From: CAWJTN01 sp963845895
GTDB taxonomy: Bacteria > Patescibacteriota > Microgenomatia > UBA1406 > GWC2-37-13
Direction of reading: 5' to 3'
Length of the DNA stretch: 64,000 bases
Assembly (NCBI GenBank): GCA_963845895.1
Contig: CAWJTN010000001.1
Span: forward strand, 806,001-870,000
The notes beneath the pieces are model-generated. The model did not search any database. It saw only the letters and a program-made list of their open reading frames with translations, and was not told the DNA's origin. The translations under genes and the position numbers were made by a program. Of the stretch, positions 54,765 through 62,289 are shown in pieces (position 1 is the first letter of the stretch; the number at the start of each line of letters is the position of its first letter).

Positions 54765-55289
54765 TATTTTTTTTGGGACATTTTTACAATTGTATTTTTA
54801 TGTATATAGTATTCAGTGTAGAGTATAGAAAGATAAGATGTCAAGGGGTAAATTAAGGTCGGCTTTAAATTTTTGTAAACAATATTTGAACAAGATTGAA
54901 TATTTAGATTTCTGTGATATTACAATTTAATATGTTTCAAGGCTATTTATAAAATTTTTTTTGTTTTTTTACTTATTTATTTTTCAATTCATTGAAAAGT
55001 TTTTTTCTTCTAAAATTTTGACTAATTATTTGTTTAATTTTAAGTTTTTTACTAACCAGTAATATTCAGGATGCAACATAGGTCGTAGAGCAAAAGCCAT
55101 ATTTATGGGGCATTACACGAGCAATTTATTACGAGTGTAAAAATGGACTGTTATAAAGGTCCATTTTACATATAAAACTGTTCATTTAATCTAAACTTTT
55201 TCAGCCTTCCCTATAGTATTAATACACTCTACCTATAATAATTATTTCTTTTTCCTATAATAATTTATTATATATAGGAGTTTTAACAG
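54765..55289. other. AT-rich divergent intergenic region
   Basis: No ORF supported. It holds T-rich tracts and a hairpin AAAATGGAC/GTCCATTTT near 55144-55176, and must contain the 5' signals of the fibre gene. No RNA family recognised. Confidence 0.6.
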
Positions 55290-55318
55290 TTGATTTTAAA
55301 TTATACAAGCAATATACT
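55290..55318 (+). promoter_or_regulatory. Promoter of the F1-like ATPase gene set, leaderless type
   Basis: TTGATT (55290-55295), 17-nt spacer, TATACT (55313-55318), exactly 7 nt before the ATG at 55326. The geometry is the same as for the glycosidase and propeller genes. The in-frame TTG at 55290 is the -35 box; an AGGAG at 55276 would fit that TTG, but the signal peptide begins at 55326. Confidence 0.7.
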
Positions 55319-55325
55319 ATTAATA

Positions 55326-56111
55326 ATGAAGCTAGAAAGACTATTTTTTTTAATCACGTTCGGTATATTTTTTTTACTCCTCTCAATGAAAGTTTCATTA
55401 GCTAAAGATATCGATTTTGGCATAGCCAACTATCTTCCAATTTCTGACAAAGATGTTAAAGAGGGGAATATTGTCTCTTCCACTTCACAAGGATTTTTTC
55501 TCTCAACGATAGCCTATGATCCAAAGGTAGTCGGTGTAATAAGTAACAGTCCAGCTATTTCATTTGACATAAATCAATCAAATACCGATATAAAAAGATA
55601 TCAAGTCGTTTCTACAGGTACAGTTGGAGTATTAGTTTCAAAAGTTAACGGACCAATTCAGAAGGGTGATTTAATTACGTCATCTTCGATTGCTGGGGTT
55701 GGTATGAAAGCTACTAGGGCTGGTTTTGTTCTGGGGACCTCTCTTGATAATTTTACGTCCGGAAAACAAAATGATGTAAAAAGAATTCATGTGATCATCA
55801 ATCTTCGCTATGCTACAGTAAAAAGTACAGTTCGAAGTAGTCTATTTGATATCGCAAACCTATCTGCTCTTGCCTGGACAGACGATCCTCTCACAGTTTT
55901 CAAATATCTCATGGCAGCTTTAGTTATATTAGCATCAGTTCTATTAGGTTTCTATGCCTTTGGTAGAGTGGCTGGTAAAGGAGTCGAGGCAATTGGTAGA
56001 AATCCTCTGGCTGTAAGAATAATCCAGATGGGGATCATTTTCAATGTAATAATTACAGTCGCAATAGTTGGTGCCGGAATTCTTGTTGCATTTTTGATTT
56101 TAACTCTATAA
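55326..56111 (+). CDS. ATP-synthase c-like membrane hairpin fused to an exported fibre-type module
   Basis: 261 aa. Residues 1-27 are a signal peptide (LITFGIFFLLLSMKVSLA). Residues about 28-175 match the module in the collagen-like fibre (VKEGNIV, VVGVIS, NGPIQKGDLITSSS, KATRAGFVLG). Residues 192-261 form two membrane helices around a polar loop VEAIGRNPLA, closely matching the VEGIARQPE loop of F-type subunit c, and TM1 is Gly-containing as in c rings. The second helix (about 231-260) has no Asp or Glu; the ion-carrying carboxylate region reads FNVIITV. It stands first in an F1-like gene set, where a and c genes normally sit. It cannot carry protons in the usual way; a ring-shaped or anchoring rotor piece displaying the module outside is inferred. 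Confidence 0.75.
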   Translation: MKLERLFFLITFGIFFLLLSMKVSLAKDIDFGIANYLPISDKDVKEGNIVSSTSQGFFLSTIAYDPKVVGVISNSPAISFDINQSNTDIKRYQVVSTGTVGVLVSKVNGPIQKGDLITSSSIAGVGMKATRAGFVLGTSLDNFTSGKQNDVKRIHVIINLRYATVKSTVRSSLFDIANLSALAWTDDPLTVFKYLMAALVILASVLLGFYAFGRVAGKGVEAIGRNPLAVRIIQMGIIFNVIITVAIVGAGILVAFLILTL

Positions 56112-56112
56112 A

Positions 56113-56240
56113 GTAATAGTATACATTATGCGAATTTTTACGAATCAGAAATCAAACGAATTTTTGCGAATTTGCGAATTCGCGCATTCGAAAATATTCG
56201 TAGGGTTTGTTGATTAGTATTTATTAGCATGAATTAAACG
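56113..56240. repeat. CGAAT-rich spacer, copy 1 of a conserved about 85-bp block
   Basis: The segment from AGAAATCAAACGAA to GTTTGTTGATTAG is almost identical to that at 56928-57003. Both precede an ATPase-type gene, and ATTCGTAGGGTTTG is shared. Confidence 0.8.
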
Positions 56241-56903
56241 ATGTTGACGCCAGAATTTTTATCAATCTTTCTCTTAGTAGATCTTTTTTTAATCAGCTTG
56301 GTCTGCATCTATGCTTTTTCGTCATACTACAGAAAACTAGGCCAGATTAAAAAAAGCGAAGTAGATGCCGATAAAAAAGCAAAAGAAATCATGGATGACG
56401 TCAAGAACAAGAGTCAGGCGATACTTACAAATGTCGAGACCAAGGCCAACGAGATTCTCACTCATTCGGAGCTTTTCAAAACCGATCTGGACTCGGCTTT
56501 TAAAGGTTCTTTAAAAACATCAAGCGACAAATATATGCAGATGATCGAACAACATTCAAAGCAGTTTATAGCAGATTACGAGGGGTTATTAACGAGCGTA
56601 AAAACTCAATCAATAGAGAAAGCAAACAAATCATTGGAAAACATCGAAGATGACATAAAAAAAAGTTTGGCCGGTTCGATGTCTGCATTGCAGACAGAGA
56701 TAATGCAGTCTTTGACAAAAGCCAAAGAGGAGATAGAGGATTATAAAAAGAGAGAAATGGAAAAGGTTGACGCATCGATCGATCAGTTGGTCGTTCAGCT
56801 GGCAAAAGATCTTCTTAGGACGAACATCACTCTAAAAGACCATAAAAAATTAGTAATTAATGCGCTAGATAAAGCAAAAGAACAAGGGATGTTTTTTTTG
56901 TAG
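56241..56903 (+). CDS. F-type ATPase b-like stalk subunit
   Basis: 220 aa: one N-terminal membrane helix (SIFLLVDLFLISLVCIYAF) then an almost entirely helical, charged, coiled-coil region (QIKKSEVDADKKAKEIMDDV, EIEDYKKREMEKVDASID) ending VQLAKDLLRTNITLKDHKKL, a typical b-subunit end that meets delta. It is longer than the usual about 160 aa. With delta it would form the peripheral stalk tying alpha/beta to the membrane. Gene position after the c-like gene and before delta matches F-type operons. Sequence similarity is weak, as is normal for b, so context carries part of the call. Confidence 0.75.
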   Translation: MLTPEFLSIFLLVDLFLISLVCIYAFSSYYRKLGQIKKSEVDADKKAKEIMDDVKNKSQAILTNVETKANEILTHSELFKTDLDSAFKGSLKTSSDKYMQMIEQHSKQFIADYEGLLTSVKTQSIEKANKSLENIEDDIKKSLAGSMSALQTEIMQSLTKAKEEIEDYKKREMEKVDASIDQLVVQLAKDLLRTNITLKDHKKLVINALDKAKEQGMFFL

Positions 56904-57019
56904 ATACATCATGCGAATGATTGCGAATCAGAAATCAAACGAATTTTTGCGAATTTGCGAATTCGCACATTAGCATAAATTCGTAGGGTTTGTTGATTAG
57001 CAAATATTAGCATGTTTAC
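56904..57019. repeat. CGAAT-rich spacer, copy 2 of a conserved about 85-bp block
   Basis: Second copy of the block at 56113-56240. Such long repeat-filled gaps are unusual inside an ATP synthase operon. Confidence 0.8.
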
Positions 57020-57484
57020 ATGATTAAGTCATCCTATCTATCTTATTTCTTATCGCTCATTAAAACCAAGTCTTATGCTGATGAGGTTGTAGATCATATG
57101 GATGAGCTAAAGGACTCACTTTACAACAAAAGGATCGATCTCGATAAAAAAATGAGTCAGCTTTTCTCCTTTGAGATGAAAGAAAAAATAATGGCCTATT
57201 CCTGGCAAGAACAGATCAATCTAAACGATCCAGAGTCGTTCGGAAAATTTTTATTGGAACTGCGGAGTTATGTTAAAAATATGCCTGTTGTAAAAATCAG
57301 CATCGCATTTGAACCGACCGATGAGATGGTGAAGGACATATCTGGTTGGTTTATTGAAAATTATGGGAAAAATGTTCTTGTCGATCTATGTTTTGACAAA
57401 GACTTGATAGCCGGTGCAGTAATTGAGTTTAATCAGGAAATAAAAGATTTTTCCTTGAAAAAGAAACTTGGCGGAAAAGTATAA
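57020..57484 (+). CDS. F-type ATPase delta-like subunit
   Basis: 154 aa. The N-terminal half is helical (YFLSLIKTKSYADEVVDHMD). The C-terminal part has the delta/OSCP pattern: VKISIAFEPTDEMVKDISGW, NYGKNVLVDLCFDKDLIAGA, IKDFSLKKKL, ending in the usual D-S-L-x-x-K-L motif. It is shorter than typical delta (about 175-180 aa). It would link the b-like stalk to the top of the alpha/beta hexamer. Located between b and alpha, as in canonical operons, but separated from alpha by a 190-bp repeat. Confidence 0.75.
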   Translation: MIKSSYLSYFLSLIKTKSYADEVVDHMDELKDSLYNKRIDLDKKMSQLFSFEMKEKIMAYSWQEQINLNDPESFGKFLLELRSYVKNMPVVKISIAFEPTDEMVKDISGWFIENYGKNVLVDLCFDKDLIAGAVIEFNQEIKDFSLKKKLGGKV

Positions 57485-57610
57485 GTTGGAAGACTGGAGA
57501 AAATTCATTTCAGGTGTTAGAGGAACTACTACCCAGGAAAAATCATACACGCCAATCAAAACTAATGGTCAGGCAGAATATACAAATCAAAATTAACATT
57601 TTTATTTTGA

Positions 57611-57800
57611 CAGGTGGCAGAAGTGGAATCCCGAGTACTCGGGACGACAGCGCGCATGAAGGGAAAGCTCGATACCGTTTTTCTCGCTTAATAGGAACAC
57701 CCCCTCCACAATCATCGGGCTCCTTAAAAGCTCGAAAAAGATATCTTCGCTTTCCTGAAGAGCACTGGCGGTCCCGCTAAGCGGGATGACAGAATCTGAC
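57611..57800 (+). repeat. About 190-bp dispersed repeat, left inverted copy
   Basis: Starts CAGGTGGC, contains palindromes CCCGAGTACTCGGG and CCCGCTAAGCGGG, and ends GACAGAATCTGACA. An inverted, closely similar copy lies at 62060-62230, so the pair brackets alpha, gamma, beta and epsilon. An ORF of 88 codons through it is not a gene. Confidence 0.8.
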
Positions 57801-57824
57801 AAAATTTAGTTTTGATTTGTAATC

Positions 57825-59297
57825 ATGAAAAACTATCAATACTTTCTAAAAAAGATCGGTGAGTACGGATATGTTAGAGAGGTAAATTATCCGATCGTGA
57901 GCGTTGTTGGTTTACCCCATGCTAAAGCTCAAGAAATAATAATGTTTGAAAAAGGTCAGTTGGGTGAGGTTTTTTCTCTTGATAAAGACGATATAGAGGT
58001 TCTCCTTTTTTCAAAAGATCCTATCTCAAACGGCGATCAGCTCGTTAGGACAGATGAGTTTATATCTGTTTCTGTAGGTGAAGAACTTTTGGGAAAGATA
58101 ATCGACCCTTTAGGCAATCCTGTATCTAAAGACCTGCCTGCCGGCAGGCAGGCATTGAGAGAGGTTCGTGAGTTGGATCCGGAAGTGCTCGGCATTGATT
58201 CGCGAAGGCGGATAGAGAGACCTTTTTTAACAGGAATAACTCTCGTGGATCTTTTAATCCCTTTGGGTAAAGGCCAGAGAGAGCTGATAATTGGTGATAG
58301 AAAGACAGGAAAGTCTTCATTCCTTCTAACGACAATTAAAAGCCAGGTTGCCGCAGGATCTGTGGTCATTTATGCTGCAATCGGTAAGAAGAAAAGCGAT
58401 GTTAAAAAACTTCAGGAGTTTTTTGAAAAAGAAAATCTGATGCAGTCTGTGATAATGGTTACCTCGGATCCGTTTGATTCACCGAGCCTGATTTATCTTA
58501 CTCCTTACTGTAGCATGTCCATTGCCGAGTATTTCCGAGACCAGGGAAGGGATTCGATTGTCATTTTTGATGATCTTTCGACTCATGCGAAGTTTTACAG
58601 AGAGATCTCTCTTTTAGGAAAACGTTTCCCCGGACGTGAATCTTACCCAGGCGATATATTTTATGTCCATGCGAAACTTTTGGAGCGAGCAGGTAACTTT
58701 AAAAATAAAGAAAAGGGAGAGGTTTCCATCACAGCTTTACCTGTTGTTGAGACGGTTGAAGGTGACCTTTCAGGATTTATTCCAACAAACATCATGGGTA
58801 TGACAGATGGGCATATTTTTTTTGACAGTGATGCTTATTATAAAGGCAGAAGACCGGCTATTAATGTTTCTTTATCGGTCACAAGAGTTGGTAGACAGAC
58901 CCAGACTCCTCTGAAACGTGAGTTAAATCGAGAGGTTACTGCTTTTATGGCAGAATATGAAAAAATGCAGTCTTACTCACATTTTGGAGCAGAGTTATCC
59001 GAAAAAGTTAAAAGCATTATCAATACAGGAGAGAAGCTTCAGCTCTTTTTTGATCAACACTATACTTTAATTGTGCCTGAAGAAATTCAACTAATTTTCT
59101 TTGCTTTAATCTGGTTGCATCATCTAGATGATATGCAAGCTGAGACGTTGAATCAGTCAAGGTTAAAACTAGTAGAAGCATGGAAAGACCCAAAGGTAAA
59201 AAAAGAATTTACAGAAGTTCTAAGTGCGGAATCTTTTCATGACTTATTGTTAAGAGTAGCCAAGAATAAAGATAAGTTATTATCATTGATAAAATAA
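57825..59297 (+). CDS. atpA: F1-type ATPase alpha subunit
   Basis: 490 aa. Walker A GDRKTGKSS at 157-165, preceded by GKGQRELI as in true alpha; SVTRVGRQTQ keeps the arginine (R354) that reaches the catalytic site; LNREVTAFMAEYEKM follows. The N-terminal beta-barrel domain (about 20-80) is divergent and the usual N-terminal helix that binds delta is short, giving a total slightly below the normal about 500-510 aa. A 20-bp palindromic repeat is inserted in frame at about residues 104-110 (LPAGRQA), in a region where canonical alpha has variable sequence. The divergence fits a non-canonical F1 rather than a housekeeping ATP synthase. The symbol is used for the family. Confidence 0.9.
   Translation: MKNYQYFLKKIGEYGYVREVNYPIVSVVGLPHAKAQEIIMFEKGQLGEVFSLDKDDIEVLLFSKDPISNGDQLVRTDEFISVSVGEELLGKIIDPLGNPVSKDLPAGRQALREVRELDPEVLGIDSRRRIERPFLTGITLVDLLIPLGKGQRELIIGDRKTGKSSFLLTTIKSQVAAGSVVIYAAIGKKKSDVKKLQEFFEKENLMQSVIMVTSDPFDSPSLIYLTPYCSMSIAEYFRDQGRDSIVIFDDLSTHAKFYREISLLGKRFPGRESYPGDIFYVHAKLLERAGNFKNKEKGEVSITALPVVETVEGDLSGFIPTNIMGMTDGHIFFDSDAYYKGRRPAINVSLSVTRVGRQTQTPLKRELNREVTAFMAEYEKMQSYSHFGAELSEKVKSIINTGEKLQLFFDQHYTLIVPEEIQLIFFALIWLHHLDDMQAETLNQSRLKLVEAWKDPKVKKEFTEVLSAESFHDLLLRVAKNKDKLLSLIK
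58134..58153. repeat. 20-bp perfect palindrome inside the alpha gene
   Basis: CCTGCCTGCCGGCAGGCAGG, read in frame as LPAGRQA. Such palindromes are common between genes in CPR genomes as I recall; here one is in a conserved enzyme gene. Confidence 0.85.
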
Positions 59298-59392
59298 TAA
59301 AATTTTCCTACGAAAGTACGAATTTTTAGATAAACTACGAATCTACGAATTCGTAGATTCGTAAATTGTTCGTAATTTCGTATGATCAATAT
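59298..59392. repeat. TACGAAT repeats with a 28-bp perfect palindrome
   Basis: The gap between alpha and gamma holds CGAAT units and a perfect palindrome at 59336-59363, centred on GAATTC and made of two inverted TACGAATCTACGAA arms. It could be a terminator-like hairpin or a protein-binding site. Confidence 0.75.
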
Positions 59393-60325
59393 ATGCAGAA
59401 TAAAAAGATAATTGAATCGGATATAGATTTTACAAATGCGTTTAGATTAATCTCTCAAGCTTATGAAGAGATTGCAGTTATGAAAATGAGAAAAATAAGA
59501 GCATCGGTCGTTAAAACCAGGGAATACTATGCTAAGTTGACAGAGATATTTATAGATGTAAAAACTGAACAAAGAAAGCAACTTGAAGAGATGGAAAAGA
59601 AAATGCATCGAATGACTCAAAAAGGAGAGAAGCCTTCAAAAATTAAAATTAAAGTACTAAAACTAGAGAAAAAAGTTGAGCCAAAACTGAATAAAACTGT
59701 ATCGGTTTTTTTATCTGCCAACACCACTTTATATGGAGACCTGATTGAGAGAGTGTTCAGACTATTTGTAGATAAAACAAGTAAGGACGACTCGGATATC
59801 ATTATTGTCGGAAGAGTGGGAAAAAGACTTTATGATGAACAGGAAAAGAAAAAACAATATCTTTATTTTGAAATACCGGACGTAGAAATTTCGATCGAAA
59901 ATTTAAGACCTATTCTTTTTCATCTTGTTAAATATAAAAATGTGATGGTTTACTACGGAAAGTTTGAAAATATAGTTATTCAAATCCCAACAATCTCCAA
60001 CATTACAGGTGATCTTCCTTTTCTTGCCGAGGATAAAAAGAAAACTCAACCGGTTGGACCTGGTCAGATTTATCTTTTCGAGCCCTCTTTTGAAGCGCTA
60101 CTTCGATTTTTTGAAGATCTGATGGTGACCTCTTTATTTCGTCAAACAGTCCATGAGTCACAGCTTTCTAGACTTGCATCAAGAATTATGTCCATGGAGA
60201 AAGCACAACAGAATATTGAAACTCAAATAAGAAAATTGCGATTTGGTGAAAAAAAGATAGTCCAACTGGAAGATAACAATAGACAGATCGAACGGTTATC
60301 GGGAATGAGACTTTGGTTGAGATAG
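59393..60325 (+). CDS. atpG: F1-type ATPase gamma-like subunit
   Basis: 310 aa from the ATG at 59393; a TTG at 59366 would add nine residues from repeat DNA. The N-terminal helix (NAFRLISQAYEEIAVMKMRK) corresponds to the ITxAM...KLR helix of gamma, and the long C-terminal helix (RQTVHESQLSRLASRIMSME) to the coiled coil that turns inside the hexamer. The middle domain (FLSANTTLYGDLIERVFRLF, DIIIVGRVGKRL) keeps the Rossmann-like gamma fold. It is slightly longer than usual and ends in an extra tail (QIERLSGMRLWLR). Position between alpha and beta is canonical. Confidence 0.82.
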   Translation: MQNKKIIESDIDFTNAFRLISQAYEEIAVMKMRKIRASVVKTREYYAKLTEIFIDVKTEQRKQLEEMEKKMHRMTQKGEKPSKIKIKVLKLEKKVEPKLNKTVSVFLSANTTLYGDLIERVFRLFVDKTSKDDSDIIIVGRVGKRLYDEQEKKKQYLYFEIPDVEISIENLRPILFHLVKYKNVMVYYGKFENIVIQIPTISNITGDLPFLAEDKKKTQPVGPGQIYLFEPSFEALLRFFEDLMVTSLFRQTVHESQLSRLASRIMSMEKAQQNIETQIRKLRFGEKKIVQLEDNNRQIERLSGMRLWLR

Positions 60326-60329
60326 AGAT

Positions 60330-60374
60330 ATAACCGTTATAACTGTTATAACTGTTATAACAATTATAAAAATT
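60330..60374. repeat. Five tandem 9-bp units (ATAACTGTT type)
   Basis: ATAACCGTT, ATAACTGTT twice, ATAACAATT, ATAAAAATT, followed by ATAATAC and the beta ATG. The last unit and TATAAT-like end may serve as the -10 region. Confidence 0.8.
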
Positions 60375-60381
60375 ATAATAC

Positions 60382-61758
60382 ATGGATAATAAAGGTCGCA
60401 TCATAAGCGTTAAGGGTCATATAATAGAGGTAGCCTTTGAAACTAACTCTCCGGTCATTCGCGACATTCTTGTTTTGGAAAAAGATCCTAACGTTAAAAT
60501 GGAGGTATACAGCTCTACTCAAAGCTCTACTTTTTACTGTATTTCATTGTCTACCACCCGAAAATTACATCGAGGAGCAGTTGTCATAAATACCAGAGAA
60601 CCGATTAAAATACCAGTTGGGGCCGAGATTTTGGGAAGGGTTATAGATATTTTCGGAGTTCCTCAAGATGGAAAAGGACCAATCAACGTAAGCGAAGCAA
60701 GATCTATTTTTTCAATCGGGGTAAAATATGAAGAAATTGTAGTGCCAAACAAACTTTTGGAGACGGGTATAAAGGCAATTGATTTTTTTGCGCCAATATT
60801 AAAAGGAGGTAAGGTAGGCCTATTTGGAGGCGCTGGAGTTGGTAAAACAATTCTCTTGACTGAAATAATTCATAATGTAGTCAGTCTTAATAAAGAAAAG
60901 ACAATCTCTGTGTTCACAGGAGTTGGAGAAAGAACCAGAGAAGGTCAAGAACTTCATGAATCTCTTATTCAGACAGCGACTTTACCTGAAGTTGCCTTAA
61001 TTTACGGATCAATGGGGGCCAATCCAACGGTTCGTTTTAGAACAGCCATAGCAGGTATTACTTTAGCCGAATATTTTCGCGATGTTTTGTTAAAAGACGT
61101 TTTGTTTTTTATTGACAATATTTTTAGATATGCCCAGGCAGGATATGAACTGGCAACTCTTATGAATACTATTCCCTCTGAAGGTGGGTATCAATCAACA
61201 TTGCCTTCAGAGATGGCTTCTTTTCACGAACGATTGGTTTCGACTAAAAACGGTGCAATCACATCAATCGAAGCAATCTATGTGCCTTCCGATGACCTGA
61301 CAGATCAGGCAGTCCAGGCAGTTTTCCCTTATCTGGACTCCAATGTTATTCTTTCACGTTCGGTTTATCAGGAAGGAAGATTTCCGGCAATAGATCTTTT
61401 ATCCTCCACGTCTTCTGGTCTGAATGAAGAAACAGCAGGGCCTGAACATTTTAAAGCACTTTTGTCAGCACAGAATCTTTTAAAACAAACAGTTTCTTTA
61501 GAAAGGATAGTCTCACTGGTTGGGGAGAGTGAGCTTTCTCCAGAAGACCAAAATTTTTACAAAAGGGGAAGAATTCTCAAAAATTATATGACTCAAAGCT
61601 TTTTTGTCACAGAAAAACAATCAGGGAAGCCTGGGAAAAGGGTTAGTATAGCAGATACAGTGCACGACGTTATTGAGATTCTCGATGGAAAATATGACGA
61701 TTACCCCCCCGAAACGTTTCTTTTTATTGGAAGCATTAAAGAATCATTAACAGGATAA
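60382..61758 (+). CDS. atpD: F1-type ATPase beta (catalytic) subunit
   Basis: 458 aa. All catalytic marks are present: P-loop GGAGVGKT (149-156), catalytic glutamate E183 in GVGERTREGQEL, ALIYGSMGANPTVRFRTAIA, FFIDNIFRYAQAG (Walker B) and IPSEGGYQSTLPSEM. The DELSEED-like lever reads ESELSPEDQNF. The protein can therefore hydrolyse ATP. Compared with canonical beta it is a little short, and positions usually invariant vary (FRYAQAGYELATLMNTIPSE for FRFxQAGSEVSALLGRxPS), as expected of a specialised paralogue. Confidence 0.92.
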   Translation: MDNKGRIISVKGHIIEVAFETNSPVIRDILVLEKDPNVKMEVYSSTQSSTFYCISLSTTRKLHRGAVVINTREPIKIPVGAEILGRVIDIFGVPQDGKGPINVSEARSIFSIGVKYEEIVVPNKLLETGIKAIDFFAPILKGGKVGLFGGAGVGKTILLTEIIHNVVSLNKEKTISVFTGVGERTREGQELHESLIQTATLPEVALIYGSMGANPTVRFRTAIAGITLAEYFRDVLLKDVLFFIDNIFRYAQAGYELATLMNTIPSEGGYQSTLPSEMASFHERLVSTKNGAITSIEAIYVPSDDLTDQAVQAVFPYLDSNVILSRSVYQEGRFPAIDLLSSTSSGLNEETAGPEHFKALLSAQNLLKQTVSLERIVSLVGESELSPEDQNFYKRGRILKNYMTQSFFVTEKQSGKPGKRVSIADTVHDVIEILDGKYDDYPPETFLFIGSIKESLTG

Positions 61759-61762
61759 ATTT

Positions 61763-62029
61763 ATGGCCGATCAATTGTTAACTGTTACTGTTTACGCAAC
61801 TGAAAATATAGTTTATGAAGGTAAAATTAAAGCCTTAACGTCCGTTAATGATAAAGGAAAGTTTGATGTTCTGCCAATGCACATAAACTTCATATCAATC
61901 ATTAAAGACTATGTAATACTGCATGAAAAAAATGGAAATGAAAAACGCATGAACTTAAAAAGCGGTGTCTTAAAAGTAGTGAGTGACCAAGTTTCGGTAT
62001 TTCTTGGGATGGAAGGGCTTACAAGCTAA
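61763..62029 (+). CDS. atpC: F1-type ATPase epsilon-like subunit, beta-sandwich only
   Basis: 88 aa. TVTVYATENIVYEGKIKALT and KFDVLPMHINFISII match the N-terminal beta-sandwich of epsilon, which links gamma to the c ring. The C-terminal helical hairpin (about 45-50 residues), which acts as a brake on ATP hydrolysis in ATP synthases, is absent. This short form is known in some lineages. The gene follows beta after 4 nt, the only tight junction in the set. Confidence 0.82.
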   Translation: MADQLLTVTVYATENIVYEGKIKALTSVNDKGKFDVLPMHINFISIIKDYVILHEKNGNEKRMNLKSGVLKVVSDQVSVFLGMEGLTS

Positions 62030-62059
62030 ACTAGTGGTTATTTCAAAACCCCTGATCTT

Positions 62060-62230
62060 GTCAGATTCTGTCGCGATTTTCCTTCCCGCCAGTGCTCTTT
62101 GGGAAAGCGAAGATATCTTTTTCGAGCTTTTAAGGAGCCCGAATAGGGGGTGTTCCTATTAAGCGAGAAAAACGGTATCGAGCTTTCCCTTCATGCGCGC
62201 TGTCGGGATCCCTTCCAATCGCGCCACCTG
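62060..62230 (-). repeat. About 170-bp dispersed repeat, right inverted copy
   Basis: Reverse complement of much of 57611-57800: shares GACAGAATCTGACA, GGAAAGCGAAGATATC, TTTTCGAGCTTTTAAGGAGC, GAGCTTTCCCTTCATGCGCG and the CAGGTGGC end. Internal palindromes differ. Confidence 0.8.
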
Positions 62231-62289
62231 TAAATAATAGAGGTAGGTTTTGAAATCAGTTCTAGGTAGCTTCATGGTAAAATATATGA

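Noticed and set aside
54765..55289. Possible structured RNA in the divergent gap
   Set aside because: Only a simple hairpin and T-rich tracts are visible; no conserved riboswitch or RNA core could be recognised.
57514..57780. 88-codon ORF between delta and alpha
   Set aside because: It runs through a dispersed repeat whose inverted copy lies at 62060, and shows no protein-like conservation.
55290..62029. Ordinary ATP synthase operon
   Set aside because: Subunit a is absent, the c-like TM2 has no carboxylate, the c-like protein carries a large exported domain, and the gaps are long and repeat-filled.
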